This document shows, piece after piece, positions 48,601 to 62,300 of a stretch of 64,000 bases of DNA (position 1 is the first letter of the stretch; each line of letters opens with the position of its first letter). Below the pieces are notes generated by a model. The model did not search any database. It saw nothing but the letters and a program-made list of their open reading frames with translations, and had not been told where the DNA came from. The stretch lies in contig OU612068.1 in the NCBI GenBank assembly GCA_914767715.1, positions 12,028,001-12,092,000 on the forward strand. The letters run 5' to 3'. Made by a program: the position numbers and the translations under genes. This DNA comes from Membranipora membranacea (Eukaryota; Bryozoa; Gymnolaemata; Cheilostomatida; Membraniporidae).

Positions 48601-50897
48601 CTCGCCGTGGTGATGCACCACCTCCTCCGCTGGGGCCCCGTTTGGTGTTGGTGAGTGTGTATTTCTTGACAAGGTTCTGAGGGAATGTCCTTGAGGAGTT
48701 CTTGTCATTTGCAGTTGAAACAGAGGGTATTTCAGAGTCACTAATGTCCTGTGATTGGTTAGGTGAGGGGATTCCCCTGTTAGTCGCTCCATTCTGATTG
48801 GCTCCTCGGCCGCTAGCACTGACACTGTCAAACTCATCTATTTCTGCATCAGGGTCAATAATCGGCTGCACTAACTCGTTTCGTATCACCTGCAAAATGA
48901 GTCAAAGTAACAGATTACTGATCACATTAAAAATCACCACCTCAATGCTTGTCTTGTTCTGTGTGAGTAGGATTCACTGATTAGGATAAGATGTGATCCA
49001 TTATGGTCAGCCGACAGCCATACTATGTGTGTTAGAGTGGAAAAAACTCATGAATCCCCCCCCCCCCTACGCTTAATTTTCACCATCAATGAACACTGCT
49101 GCTCAAGGGGCTGGTTTCTTTGCTTTCACCTTGGTGTTATTTGCTTTGCTTGCATACACGAAATACAGCCGACATCATTCCAGAGCCAGCAAATATATAA
49201 ACATATAGTTTTTGGTCTTTTTCCTTGTTTTACATTATTTGGTATTGGACAGGTCACCAGCCTGGAATGTTATCAAAGACACTACTATCGCCTACACACT
49301 GTAGTCTATCCCTTAGCCATTCCCAGTGTGAACTACAGCGAAGTTCCTGTGATTTGTGAGTGTTCCGGCTGCCTATTTTCCTTCTAGTTCATGTAATAGG
49401 AGCGACCAATGTGGGTAAAAAGGAGTGCTAATAAATCTTGATCCCCTCAATCAATGCACCCTGCTACTTAGTGAAAGGAGCTATTGAAAAGAAGTTAATC
49501 CTTGTGGGCTGTTCAATGACTGGAAGCACAATGATAAACATGCCACACCTTCATTTTTGCATTCATAATTTGCTGATCATTTTACATTATTGTCAGCAAT
49601 TGCTAGACTGATCGCCCTATGAATGTACCGCTGAGAGGTATGCTGTGGGCAGTTTATCAAAGGGCTCAAAATATCAAAAGAATCAAAATGTTTGAATAGT
49701 GTGAGATATGACCCCAAACAAAAATGTTAATGTTACGACTGCAAGCTGACCTGTTAACTTCTGCAATACTTATGGGGAAATTCTGAGTAAACACATAATA
49801 AACTCAATAATAGTAATAATAGTTTTCTTTTATCGATAAAATCAACAGCCATCTTAAACTTGTTTGTTTTTGTAGTAGTAGCAGAGTTTAGTGGTCATAA
49901 TGATATTAAAATCCTAAAATCAAATCTGCCATTTTGCTTTAATATGACTTAAGGATAGACAGCAGTCATTGGTTTTTAGAGGCTAATATAAGATATTTTT
50001 CTCAGGACAATAAATTTCTCCGATGAGCCTCCAACATAGTATAGAAGAGTACAGACACACTCTCATACCATGAGGCTCAGGCGTAATGGTAGAACAACTG
50101 TTGTCCAATTTGCCCGCAGTCCGGTCATACCAATTCTACTGGTGAGCCGGCGGCTCAAAACCCTAAATGCAGGCAAATTGCAGCAGGCTTGATCTAGAGT
50201 AATGAAAGGTGGTTCGGTTGCACAGACAAAATAATGGCTTGGTGTCTGATGCGATAACATCCTGCCCAACATTTCAACGCTACAGCTTTTGTAAAAAACA
50301 AATTGAACGGTCTGTTCTAGACGCATGTCTGGTTAACTAAAACTTTCAAATATTGTTAACAAGGCCTACCTCTTGTGGAGGGTGTCCGTCAGACCATCCA
50401 GACTCATTGGTGAAGGCATGCTTAGCAGCATCCACCATCGCAACAGCCGGTCTCTCATCACGGACTAAAAAGGTATAGCATCTCAAAACCCTTCTACCCT
50501 GGCTCTTCCTGACTATGATAGAGAAGAGGGGTGGGTGGCTGCTACGCTCCGCAGATGAGTGATTTATATCCACAAACTCTGTATCTAACCTCTGCCCTGT
50601 ATGTCCGTCTAGGTAGTTGATACATTTTGTAGCTGCTGCCACATAGAGGTTCTGAATAGGAAACCAGATAGGAGGAGGCTGTTTGGAGCTGTTTCCCACA
50701 TATTGCAGCAGAATTCCGGATGTGAATATGGTAACCCAGGAATCAATGCCCTCTACTTCTGAAGGATTATCCACTGGATAACATTGCATCAGTGGCTGCT
50801 GCAGTGCTTTTAGCCCAGACTTTGCTTCTTCTGGTGTGGAATCTCCAAGGAACAATACATGGCATTTTGCCAGCTTTCTGTGCGGTATCTCCGACAT
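42611..50897 (-). CDS. PTB-like domain scaffold protein A, nine exons, 802 aa
   Basis: Exons in transcript order: 50897-50370, 48889-48275, 47749-47603, 46725-46558, 46168-46047, 45659-45490, 45158-44909, 43720-43573 and 42871-42611. All have GT-AG borders and phases agree (0,0,0,0,2,1,2,0), giving 803 codons with stop. Residues about 9-170 look like a phosphotyrosine-binding (PTB/PID) fold: KCHVLFLG opening, central strands, and a FLVRDERPAVAMVDAAKHAF final helix. The rest is mostly disordered: GSMAGSMAGSIAGSM repeats, an acidic/basic segment, REPVPIPVPVYQPPPPP and a similar EVPVPVEIPVPYYP, His/Ser-rich runs and Arg/Ser-rich regions. A conserved-looking C-terminus has DEDNEHMNERAF and ends in a Pro-rich stretch. 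Membrane segments are absent. It probably acts as a cytoplasmic or cortical adaptor; the family is not recognised. Confidence 0.78.
43361..43472. mobile_element. TAGA-type palindromic MITE, copy B (intron)
   Basis: TAGATCAAGTTTGATCCAAT...TTGCCTGCAT...AGTTGCTCC pairs with the right arm ending GGACCAAACTGGGTCTA. Flanking 9-mers GTCATTTAG and GTCATTCAG match at 8 of 9. Confidence 0.75.
45685..45735. repeat. AT palindrome (TA/ATAT-rich), possible cruciform
   Basis: Nested inverted repeats of ATATATGTATATATAAT type inside an intron of the PTB-like gene A. Likely a degenerate microsatellite. Confidence 0.5.
46378..46524. mobile_element. TAGA-type palindromic MITE, copy C (intron)
   Basis: Left TAGAACAGGTTCGATCAACT and right arm ending GGACCAAACTTATTGGTCTA, with a longer loop than the others. 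Flanking 9-mers ATGCTATAT and GTGCCATAC match at 6 of 9. It lies 34 nt from an exon's donor end (46558). Confidence 0.68.
50090..50196. mobile_element. TAGA-type palindromic MITE, copy D (intron)
   Basis: Left TAGAACAACTGTTGTCCAAT and right GCAGGCAAATTGCAGCAGGC...GATCTA. Flanking 9-mers GCGTAATGG and GAGTAATGA match at 7 of 9. The TIRs are the most diverged in the family. Confidence 0.65.
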
Positions 50898-53338
50898 GGT
50901 CTCCTATATTCTTTCTATTTCTGATTCTTGAGTTTCATGTAGTACCCTAAACATATTTAAAGTGGCAGTTATTAGGAGTTACAAACAGATACGACTGTAT
51001 TAACAAGGACGACAATTGTACTACTATTCCTCAAGGGAATTGTGATGAGGGATTGCCTGCAAAAATGTCTATCACATATCACCATTGCTTAGCGTACCCT
51101 GTGATGTGACATTATACAACACAGAAGCTTAAAAGAGACAAGATACCACCGTTGCTTTTCAAAGAATGAGTCTTTCCCCAGCATTAAAACTTTTTCACTC
51201 ATCATGCATCCTTGATATCAATGCTGCATCATTCGCATTTTACTTCCTGTAAATGATTGACCACACCCTTTCTCAATTGCAAATAAACAGAGGCAACAAA
51301 TCTCTAATAAGCTCACTTACCTTTGCCCCTCAGTCCATTCTGCTGTCCCTGCCCAACTAGAGAGCAACACCAGTACCCTGCTCTGTTCTCTGATGCTTGA
51401 TTATGTCATCTGTGTACTGAATCAATGCTGTCAGTGTACTGATCATTACTTTCTCTGTATTTGATAGCTGTGACTGCGCTATAAACCAGTTGAGCCTAGC
51501 CTTTGTTTGAGCATTGTTTAATACTCAAATAGCGTGCTCTCTTACATTGAATAAGCTTGTGTAAATCAATATGCTCAATGGCTCAGCTATTACGTTTATG
51601 AACCTTTTATAAAGAGAACATTTTCATTGTGAACTACCTTTTGAGCGTGTCGGTGACTGTGAGAGACATGCTGTGTAAATCGCACTAGCTGGGGGCAAAA
51701 CACTGGTGTCAATGCACTGAAATGGGACAGGCTGCCGAATTTTTTTTTATTATTTTAAGATTGCAATAATGTTTTGCTATGACACAGTAGGGCATTTTCT
51801 AGATTCATTTTTAATGTTGATTTACTCGAAATCAGCTGAATCAAAGTGTCCTAATTTCTTTGATGACGGCTGTATATAATTAAATCACTTTCCTTATTGC
51901 TCCCATGCTGGTTTTAATTTTTCAAATTCCCAATTGCGGATTTTTAAGGTAGTAGAAAGTGTGATATATTGCCTTGCCTTCAAAACATGTATTATGATGT
52001 GTATGAATTTATAATAATCAATAACTAGTTTACCTGTCAAAAGTTGTCTTCTCTTCAACACAGAGTTGATAACCCCGTTAGGTTGTTGGTTATTGCAGTG
52101 ATGATGATACAAACGTACTGCTTGTTTGATACCCACTAATTTTTTTTTCATGTCTTCTTTATTTAATGGGATCCCATAAGATCTTCCTTTCATAGGGTAG
52201 TGAACCTATACCCTTACCTTCTGTTGCTGGCTACTCTTTGTCAACGAGGCATGTTGGATCTTTATAAATACAAGATATTTTGTAAAATTGTGACGAATTC
52301 AGAGAGCATTAGAAATATTATACCAAATTTGAACTCAAATAAATTTCTTCATTGAAGTGAATAGCGTCACGTCTACTTGGACTCTCGATCTGGCTGGAGT
52401 CTCACTAGGGTTGATAGTCAATAGCAGTAAAATGGATATGAGAAATTATCCTATAAAACCAATGACAAAGTTAAAAAATACCAATTGTGAAAAATGAGAC
52501 ACCAAGTTGCTAAGCTTTTTTTATACAAATCATCTAAACTGTGGGTTATTGGATTCACTTGGCTCATGTTGCGACCAACATAAACGGATTTTCTTGCACA
52601 TATCGTTTCTTTGGTAGACTAACTGCTTGATATATGATGCAGAGATGATCATAAATTCCACAGTACAACTGTCTAAATATCATATGGATCATCGCTTATA
52701 CAACATGGTACCCACGCTGTATCAGAATTCAAACATGTTGACATCTTCAGTTCTTTTAAAGATCTTTATTAATTTTCTGATTATGGGGAGACAGTTAGAG
52801 CAGTCTATAGATTGGCAAGTACAGAGCGATAGCATAAAGTAATTCGTTCTCAGAATGTGCGCAAAAATAACATCATAGCAACACAGGGACAGCAGCTTTT
52901 AGGGAAAGTTATAAATCACCCAAAAATAAACTCTGAAATGAAAACGAAGAGTAATTTAGAAATTTTAACTCAAAAAGTATAGTAGTGAATCTTGTTGAGT
53001 ATCAAGGCAACCTTGTTAGAATTACAGATCACTGTTTAGTTGTTTATCACAGAAAAATGAGTATTTACAGCAAGTTATAATGGTACCTCTTCCTAAATAA
53101 GGTACTTACATCAGTTGATCAACAAGCACCCATCAAACTAAGGGAACCACCATACCAGTAAAATCACCTTAATTATGATAATTGTTGATTAGAATCAGAA
53201 ATTATAAAGTTGAGTACAGGTTGGAGAATTTCTAGTAAGTTAGCACCACTTTTTTCAGAAGTTTACACAGAAATTGCCTGATCATCACAAAATGCTTTTT
53301 GAATATATGTATGTAGCCTAGTAAGTTATGTATCACAG
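50898..53338. other. Spacer between PTB-like genes A and B (same strand)
   Basis: Contains the promoter/5' UTR of gene A (no TATA box identified) and the 3' UTR of gene B. No exon or repeat array recognised. Confidence 0.4.
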
Positions 53339-56300
53339 TTATGCAGCATTGATTGGGTGATGTGGCTGTCCTATTGCGTTGTGAAACTGCCAGCTGGCTG
53401 TTTCTTCCTCAAACTCTTCACCGTTATTACACTGGAGTTTGAGCTCAGGCGGCCAATAAGCTGAGGCTGACGATCTAATAGATGAATTTTCACTATCAGA
53501 GTCGTCTGCTCTTGATTTATCATGGTTCAACGATTCCAAAACAATATCCGGTTGATTGTTATGAGCATTGCTGTGTTTAACTTTATCTCGAGAAGCAGAT
53601 TTACTGCCGTTTGGTCCATAAGTCAAAATGCTATCGAAAAATCTCTTGAATCCCGGGTTTTGGTCCCAAGAAACACCGTTCCAGTTGAACTGCGGGGTGG
53701 TTAGATGTTGGTGGCGATAAAAAGCTAAATCTGGTTGGTTAGGCAGTGAGACATAGTGAGACCTAGATGTTTGCTTTTTGAAGCCAGGTATATGCGATCC
53801 TTGAAGTTTTGATGAGATTGGGGTTGTACGAGTTCTCTGCGCAGCGTGAGCCTTCCTCTTACCATCCAGGATAGGAGTAGCATTAGGCTCTCCTAGTGAC
53901 ATTTGTTGTAGCCCGACTCTCTCTTTGTTTCGGTGAACTTTCTGTGATTGATTGGACAATATGTTAGTCTGACTACGCCCATGGCTGACTAAGCTAGTTC
54001 TGCTTCCTACCAAAGTCAAACCTTGTGGCATAACCCCTTCCTGCAGACTAATATTGTTCTTTCTATCGAAGCTACGACTTTTACGATCTGCCTCAGCTTT
54101 CTTTTCAGCCTTAGTCAGGATGTCCGCATGCTTACTATCTACTCTCCTCAGCACTACATGGTTAGGCACTGAGGATATCGAAATCACGGACTGCCGCCTG
54201 GAACCAGCCTCTGTCTCTCTGGCTAGATTTCTATACGATGAGCGCGTACGATCCTCTTTGCTTCTCATGTTAACCTGATCTGACTGATGCTGAGATGTGT
54301 TGGTAGTATGATGTGGCATACCAGATAGACTGGTAATAGATCGATACATCTCAGGTGACAGAGTCGGTTTATGTTTCACATGGCGTATCGGTTGTGGCGT
54401 TCGTTTCCCGATAGGAGGTGCCTGGGTTGTATGCGATACATCGATCTGTGATATGCTATGTAGAGAATCTCGGTGATTGACTGTCGGTTGAGGATTAACA
54501 ATGTTCACCTGACTATCCAAAGTTATCACGCCCTCACTACTGTTGTTATTGAGCTTCTCATACTCTGCTATAGATTTATACTGTCCTTTTCGTCTAACGC
54601 TCCTGCGAAGCTCATTGTTAGTTCTGATCAGGTGAAGCCCACTGGAGACTGATTGAGGACGTTTTGAATTGTCACTTTTTACGCTATTATCCGGCTGTGT
54701 GGATCTAGATCTCATTTTTACCGCTGTAGTTGGTGTAGAAGCTGGTGTAGCTTTACTCGCCGACTGTGAGGTGGTAGGTAGCACAATAGGAGTAATATGG
54801 GTAGGTACGGTAGGTATGCTGGTAGTCTGAAAAGGAGCTGTTTTGTCCTTAGCTGGGACAGGGCGACTCTTGTTTGTGTCGTTTGTCGCCATTGCAGATA
54901 TAATTTGATGAGGGTAGCGAGTTTCTGCCTGTGTGTCGGTGGTGTTGATGCCTTTAGTTAGCTGCTTTAATCCAGTCAGCACCAACTCATACTCATCATC
55001 ATCATCGTCGCTGTCAGCCTCAGTCTTCTCAATGACATCTGGTGATTTCTCCTCCTTGGTTAATCTTGGCTCCCCCTTATATGAAAGATACAGAGATACA
55101 ACAATAATATATGAATAAACCATGAAGACACAACACAGAATTGCCTCTGAATTACCCAAAGAGATAGAGAAAACTCATCGATGTACCACATTTGCATACG
55201 CTTCCCCCAGTGGAATACAATTGAATGCTACATTACCCAAATGACCTATATGGCATAAACCGGAATTTCCTGAATTTAAGTTGTTAATTCCGAAGCGAGG
55301 CCAGAGCTCGGACTCCCAAGGAAGCATCGATTGGTTGAAAGTCAAAGAATCAGGTCGGTGGGTCTATGAGCTACAGCAGAGAATACTTACATTCTGTGAG
55401 TCGGCTGTTTCTGTTTTGTTTATATTGTTTTCTATCACATCATTGGACTGCTCCTCCATCTCACAAGATTTTAGTAACTCTTCCACAGATAGAGGAATCT
55501 TCTGTTCAGCTGTAGGTGTTCTGTCTGGTGACGTTAAACCCAGATTGTCATATATTCCATCTAAAGTGTTATCCGAGAGTGGACTGCCTAACTCATGTGT
55601 AGCGTTAGTGCGATCAGTCTGCTTTAGTATTGCAAAGTCGGGTGATGTGGCACCGTCCCCGTTCTGTCTGGAAGTGGAGATTATATTGTCACTTGTATGT
55701 TTTATCACACTATCTTCACCACTATCTGGGTTATGATCTGTTACCAGTTCTTTGTCTGCACATTTATCACCTGATGATTTGGTCTCGTTATCTATGACCT
55801 CGTTTCCGCCGACCACCACCCGAGCGATGCCGTTAGAGTTGTGCTGTACTGCTGCTGTCTCTGGCTGTATAGACTCAGTATTATCCGCGTCACTGTCATA
55901 CTGTATAACTGAAGATCTCATAACCTCGCTCATCGGTACCTTGTGCCCGTGCTGCTCCACTGAGAAGAAAGAATAAAGGGTTCTTCTTTAAAGAAATCAA
56001 CGACAAAAGCGATTAACATTTAATGAAGCGCTTACTAGAAGTCTACATGGGTATGTGGTTACCAAGATGAATGATATTTTGTTTTTTACATAAGCCTAGG
56101 TGATGATTTCTATTAGATAAGGGATGCATGTTAGTAGTTGCCAAGGGTGACAACCTCACACTCCCAAGTATACATGAGTCAAAGATTAACAGTAACGATA
56201 AGCTTTTGATGAAAATATTTGGCTAATCGAAAAGCTCTTTGGCACTTGCTAGGTTTCTAACGATGATAATGTAGATGTATCCAATATCACTACTTGTAAG

Positions 56301-59300
56301 ATGAGTTAAAATTCTGATACATAATTTCTGAATACATAATATTTTATCCTGCACCTGTCTAAGTATTCGAGCAATGAACTAGAATGAATCTAGATACACA
56401 ATCATGTGAAGACTAACTTACGCTACATAAAACTTAGTTTACAGATTCCACCGAAATGTACACAGCGACTTTAATATTTACGCCTACAAGCTCTTCAAGG
56501 CAGCGTATATAAGAATGGCAGGTTATTTTCAGGCGCTGTTGCTAGCAGGTTACCTGACTGTCTATTATGTCTGAACAATTTTCAACAAACCCTCAGGTCA
56601 ATTTATCTATTGAGTTATATAAACAGTAATGATACATACAAACGAAGCATGCAAATCGGATTCATGGCTGAAAGTCTGGATTTAGGAAGCCAAGCTTGTA
56701 ACCACCTATTCTGAAGGCTTATGAGGAATCGCAGTCTAAACTTGCTGCCGGTTTGTAATTAGTTTGTAATGGAGGCAGCTCATTATTATAGTAAAAAATT
56801 GAGGCAGCTGCTGTTGAATCATAACATTGTATAATAGGATATTAAATCTGGCTGATGAGCGCTGCTGATGCCAACGCTGCTCGCTGGAAATTAGATTATA
56901 CAACTCACTCCCGCCCTAACAGCTTTAATATAACAATAATTATTGCATTAATTGATATTTTGCAGAGCCCTTCAATTCCATTCTGAATATGCTGCCAGAT
57001 CCTACCTATCTGTAACTGTCAATCTAACGCATTTCAATTTTCTCCCTGCGCTTTAACTGCGCATCAATTTATTGAAAATTGACTGACATGAATGATGTTA
57101 TTAAAACAGGCAAATACCAGTCGGTTTGGTTGCCAGACACAAACAATGCATAGATTGAACAGCTCAGTTGCAAGTTTTCACACAGAACTTAGCAAAATTG
57201 TGAAGCAAGGATTGCTATAAGCAATTCAGTAAATTGAGTAAAACCTATTGCAGAGTGTTTTGTAGTGAAAAGAATTTGAAATATCCTCACAAAAATGTTC
57301 ATGAATCAATACTGATTGTTAGGAAATCTGCTCCGGATGGAACTAATCATCTTATGTAATACAGATAATGCATGCAATTTGCATAAGTTTAGTAATGATT
57401 ATATACCCTAGTTTTATATCTACAATCATTTATACTATATACTATATACTACACCTATACCTATATACTATTGACCTATAGCCAATATTAATTTGGTGAT
57501 TGATAATAATTGCAGACATCGATTGAGTCAAATAAATTTCCAGTGAAATCCAAGAAGCTGCAGATGAAGGGAACGATTGATCAGATGCTAGACCCTTGTG
57601 TGTGTTTAGGTGCATGACAAATCCCAGGTTGGCTCCTAATTTATCCAGGACAAAAGTATCAAGCGGAGATCACAAATCAAAAGCTCTGACCTTCCTTTTC
57701 GTTTCATTCTCAATAGTAGATTGTTGTATGTAGCTCGGAGAAATAAATGGGTTTCGAACAGAAAATTATGTTACAATGCCTCATAAAGAAGGCATCAAAG
57801 CTTCTCAATTCACATTTAAAGGCAGTTGAATAGCAACCAAAACTATAATTACAACAAACATTACCATTGTGAATCCTCTCTGTACTGAAGCTATAATCCA
57901 AATGCTGACTTATACTCTGTCCCATTTTCACTTTCTAAGCTGCCAAATACGCTGCCTACTCGGTCTGAATACTAGCATCATATGCTGCTGTCCGTCAGCG
58001 TCAGCGAGTGAAAGGGCACTAATTGCTTATCTTACCTGGAAACTTCTGTTTTACGATGTTAACACAGAGTAAGGATATATCCCTACTCTGTGATGTTAAT
58101 TTATCATTAATACAGAGTGCCTGTGATAGAATTATCATCTCAGATGAGTAATTTAGATGACTGCGTTATGATGTTCATACTACAGACTTAGGTATTATTG
58201 TTATGGTGAGATTATTAATCTACATCTGCATCAACAGTCATACCAGTGCATGTTGGAAGATTTGTATGATGAGGTCATCAGTTTTTACCATCTTTTCCTC
58301 ACATAATTGCCTTAGTTTGATGGGCATTCGACCTAGCGGTATCGTTGGAGTGTTTGTTGTTGGATACTCTGGCTAATGGGTGGTCATATTGCTCAATAAT
58401 TAAATTATGCATTAGCTGATGTACTGATCAATTAGCATCCGCTGACTTTTGACGCTGCCATTTATCTCCTCATAAAACCAACGCTGCCTGAGTTAAACAT
58501 ACATCTGTTACTAAAATTATCAGCATAAAAAGTATATTTGATACCTAAGTGTTTTACTCTATGACTCAATTAATTGATGAAACTTTTTATGGCAAAGCAG
58601 TCAAATGGCCCAGGCAAATTTCAACCTGATTTGCTATCAACTAAGTAGTATCATGGTTTATGAGAGAGACTGTGTTATGTCCGCAGTATAAAAAGGAGTG
58701 GGAGTATTTTCAGTCTCTGGTAAATGATCACATTAGGCTTGTTGCTTAGTTTTTGTTCAGGTTGCCTACTCTACATGACTAAATGTGATCTGCATGATTT
58801 TCCATCGTATATGATGTATGTTAAATGGCTGGACGATCGATTAGGGAAAATTCCTCACTTTTCTCTGCTAGCATGTATTAATGTGATACAAGAAACAATA
58901 TTGGCCAAATAACGGGCTCAAAAAATCTTGGAATACGATTCCAGCAATACTCATCTCCACACTTATTAATTTTGCCCGCTTCACGAAAATTTAATCTTTA
59001 TAAAAGCATATTCGAAAAATGTATCACTAGACTGATTGGGTAAATGCCTTGAAATTAGTTCTAATTTTGTTTGTCTGCAGGTTGGTAAATCCACTGGTAG
59101 TATAATGTTATTGTCAGCGCCAGGTAAGATGCATGTTATAAAATATAATAAGTACACCTCACCCCTTGTGACATTTTTAAAGTATCATGATCATGATAGC
59201 AGGGATACCACCCTCCCTGGTGATAGCATCGTCATAGTGGTTATCATTTAATCAATATTTGGAGGAATTGCCTTCTTCTATTGTATGGATGGATAACTCC

Positions 59301-62300
59301 TGTCTTATTTTTTATGATTCTAGGCTGTCACCAGTCAATTGACATGAAACACTGATTTTCAAACTATAATCACCCAAGTTCTACCCTCTCTAAAACTAGT
59401 CATTCATCAGCCATTATATTATCTTTAGCTTGGTATATTGGCGATACCCTTAGATAACTTCAGTAAATAATAGAAGAAAGTGTTCCAATTTTACCACTTG
59501 ACATCGCAATGTGAGTTCTGTTGTTTTCTAGCCAGGTATGCCTATTTCAATTTAATCAAACCATGCCATCAACTCATGCCAGGTATGTTAGTGATTAACC
59601 TTACCTCAAAGGCAACATTTTCCCAAGAGAGGGGCTCTGAGATAACGCTAGTTAGATATATTTCTTCAACTCACCATAAGAGATACTGCTACTTCTCTCA
59701 TATCTGGGTTTTCTCATTTCTACATCTACCTCTTCCATCTCGGGGAAATCAGTAGTCTTCTTCCTCCTTATCCTGAAGCTTCTTCTAGTTGTCACATGAT
59801 TCTTTATGGCTCTGAGACTGAATGAGCTTGTTCTTTTAAAGGGGCTCGATGATACAGCAACAGGTTGAACATACTCAGACTGCTCTTGGATATTATTTCT
59901 GTTTCCTAGGACATCTCTGTGATGAAAAGACTGCCTGCTATGCTCAGATACAGGTGTAGTTGGATGATAGTAATGTTTTTGATCTGTGTTAAACGTAGAA
60001 TGATTCTGAGTTTGGTCTGTGTATGCTCTGCTGTAGAAGTCATGATCGTGAGTATGATTGTGACGTGATAACACCGGACTGACGGGATGAGAACACTCTG
60101 ACTGCTCTAGTTTGTATCTGAGTGGGTAGTTTTGATATTCGTTATTTATTGTAGGAGGATCTGGTAGAGGCTCTAATTGACGAGCTATTTGCCTCCGTTT
60201 TTGAGATTCTATTGATGAAAACCTTTGGTGAGTCTGCTTGATTACAGGTGGAGAAAGCTGAGGAGATCGTATATCATTTATTGGTACATAGTCATGAAAG
60301 TCGTTATCATCCTCAGACTCGCCATAGTCTAATGTCGAGTCAAGGTCATCTCTCCTACTTCTGATTGAGCTTGGTGTGGCTGGAACTTGGGGGAGGCTAC
60401 TAGTATGTCGAGGTACACCCCAAGCAAATCTTGTTGCTAGTTTGGGGCTCTCAACTATCTCGACCGATGCTATGGTTTTATGTTTTAGCTTTGGAGTTGT
60501 TGGCTCCTCGTGAACAAAATTGCCATTACGTAACCACTGACTGTGGGCGCGATAGTGACCCTGACTGTTCAGCTTGTGTTGTAATATTGACATGAGCTTA
60601 TGAGAATCCTCTGATGATTTACATAGCAAGGCTACTACCTGGTATTTGTTAGTGATTGTCTCATTCGCAAAATAACAGATTTTTGGACTCATGTGATCGA
60701 CCTGCAACAAAAGAAGTAACGTGGCCATTACATAAAACTGTATTAATTCATGATCAACAGCAAAAAATGATAACAATGTTATTAAACTGAATTGGCCAAT
60801 AACTTTGTCACAAGCTGGGTAATGATCCTTGTACTTACATGCATATTACATGAATCATTCGCCATCTGCCATATCTGTGATAATTTGAGTAAAACGATCT
60901 CCCGCTCCCCTTAATTTACACCGACACTTTCATGTTTGGTGTGATGGCTTGAAATATTTTGATCATGATAAATTCGCTTCCTTTATTATTTTCATGCCCA
61001 TTAATCCTCAAAGACATTCTCCTATTGCGCTTCTCTCACGCTTCTCTCACGGCTCATTGCCTTATGGGACTTAGGGTACATCGGAAGCTCCAATTAATAT
61101 TTTGAATTGAAAGGCGAGCTAACACAAATACCATAGTAGTATATGCCCTTGTTCATTGGTGGGATAGGTACGGTCATTGTCCCCCTATATAATGTAAGTT
61201 AATTGTGGAAAGCTGTATCTATTTACTTACAATGCTTACAATGTGATATGTAAGTTTGAGCAGGGATGTTGGGACCAAACTCCCTGGTTTGAGTTACAGT
61301 GAAAATAATTCTATTTCAATGGAGTTATCATCTACTAGATCTACTCAATTTGCACAATAAAGAGAGTGTTTGAATTTTGATACATGTATCAAACTCAGCG
61401 TTTGGGTCATAAAATAACACTGCTGAAACTTATATGCATCCACATTTGGGTATAAATCATTAAATATGCCATAATATTGGGAGTTGGGACAGACCGTGTT
61501 TCAGGAGTTATTTTTGAAAGTCTTATGTACAAATGTACATCAGCTTGCATTGGCAGTTACTAAATGACGGGTACACCGTCCAGCTGTCAGTGACCTCCTA
61601 CCTTGCATTCTCTGACAAGGCTGACAGGTACTCTCTCTATCTTATTATGCCAGATAGTCCTGTCAGTTAGAGTGACAGCATTGCGTGAGATCCTCAGCCG
61701 AATCTTCTCTGCCGTGTTCAGGTACACTGATAAGTTGTCTCTGACCTGGTATAAACATAGAAGAAATAGAAAGGATACACAAAATTAGGACAAGCTCTTA
61801 AAACGAACTATGTCCATAGAGTTTATGATTGCTTGGATAATTTGCAAAATAGAAACAGGAAGGTACATAAATAACCCCTTGCATGCTGTCTGGCAACAAA
61901 GAAATTTCATTGATAAATGTAATAATAAAATTTCTCTGATCATAGGTCACACAAAAGTTGCCATAGAAAGAAATTGATAGGTAGATCCACAAAATAGACA
62001 AGAGGTCCCAACGTTGATAGACCATGCCGCCATCTGGGCTTTAGTTGCAGTGCAATAGGGCAGAATATTTTAGATACATATTATGATTGTCTGCTGAAGA
62101 TAATCATTTTGTGCGCAGAGTGCTTTTAGTATCACTCTGCTAACAAAATTCTCAAATATTCAAAATTCGCATTCACCTGCCCTGAATGTGATTACACATA
62201 AACTCGCTAGACTATCAGCAAACTTCGAACAAAAGAATGGGCGGGGGCAAGAGTCTGGCGGGGGGGCTCAGACTAGGCTGACACAGGTAGATTATAGATT

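Noticed and set aside
48266-48613. Plus-strand frames opposite the Pro-rich exon of gene A
   Set aside because: Shadow of a GC-biased coding exon whose minus-strand frame has phased splice sites.
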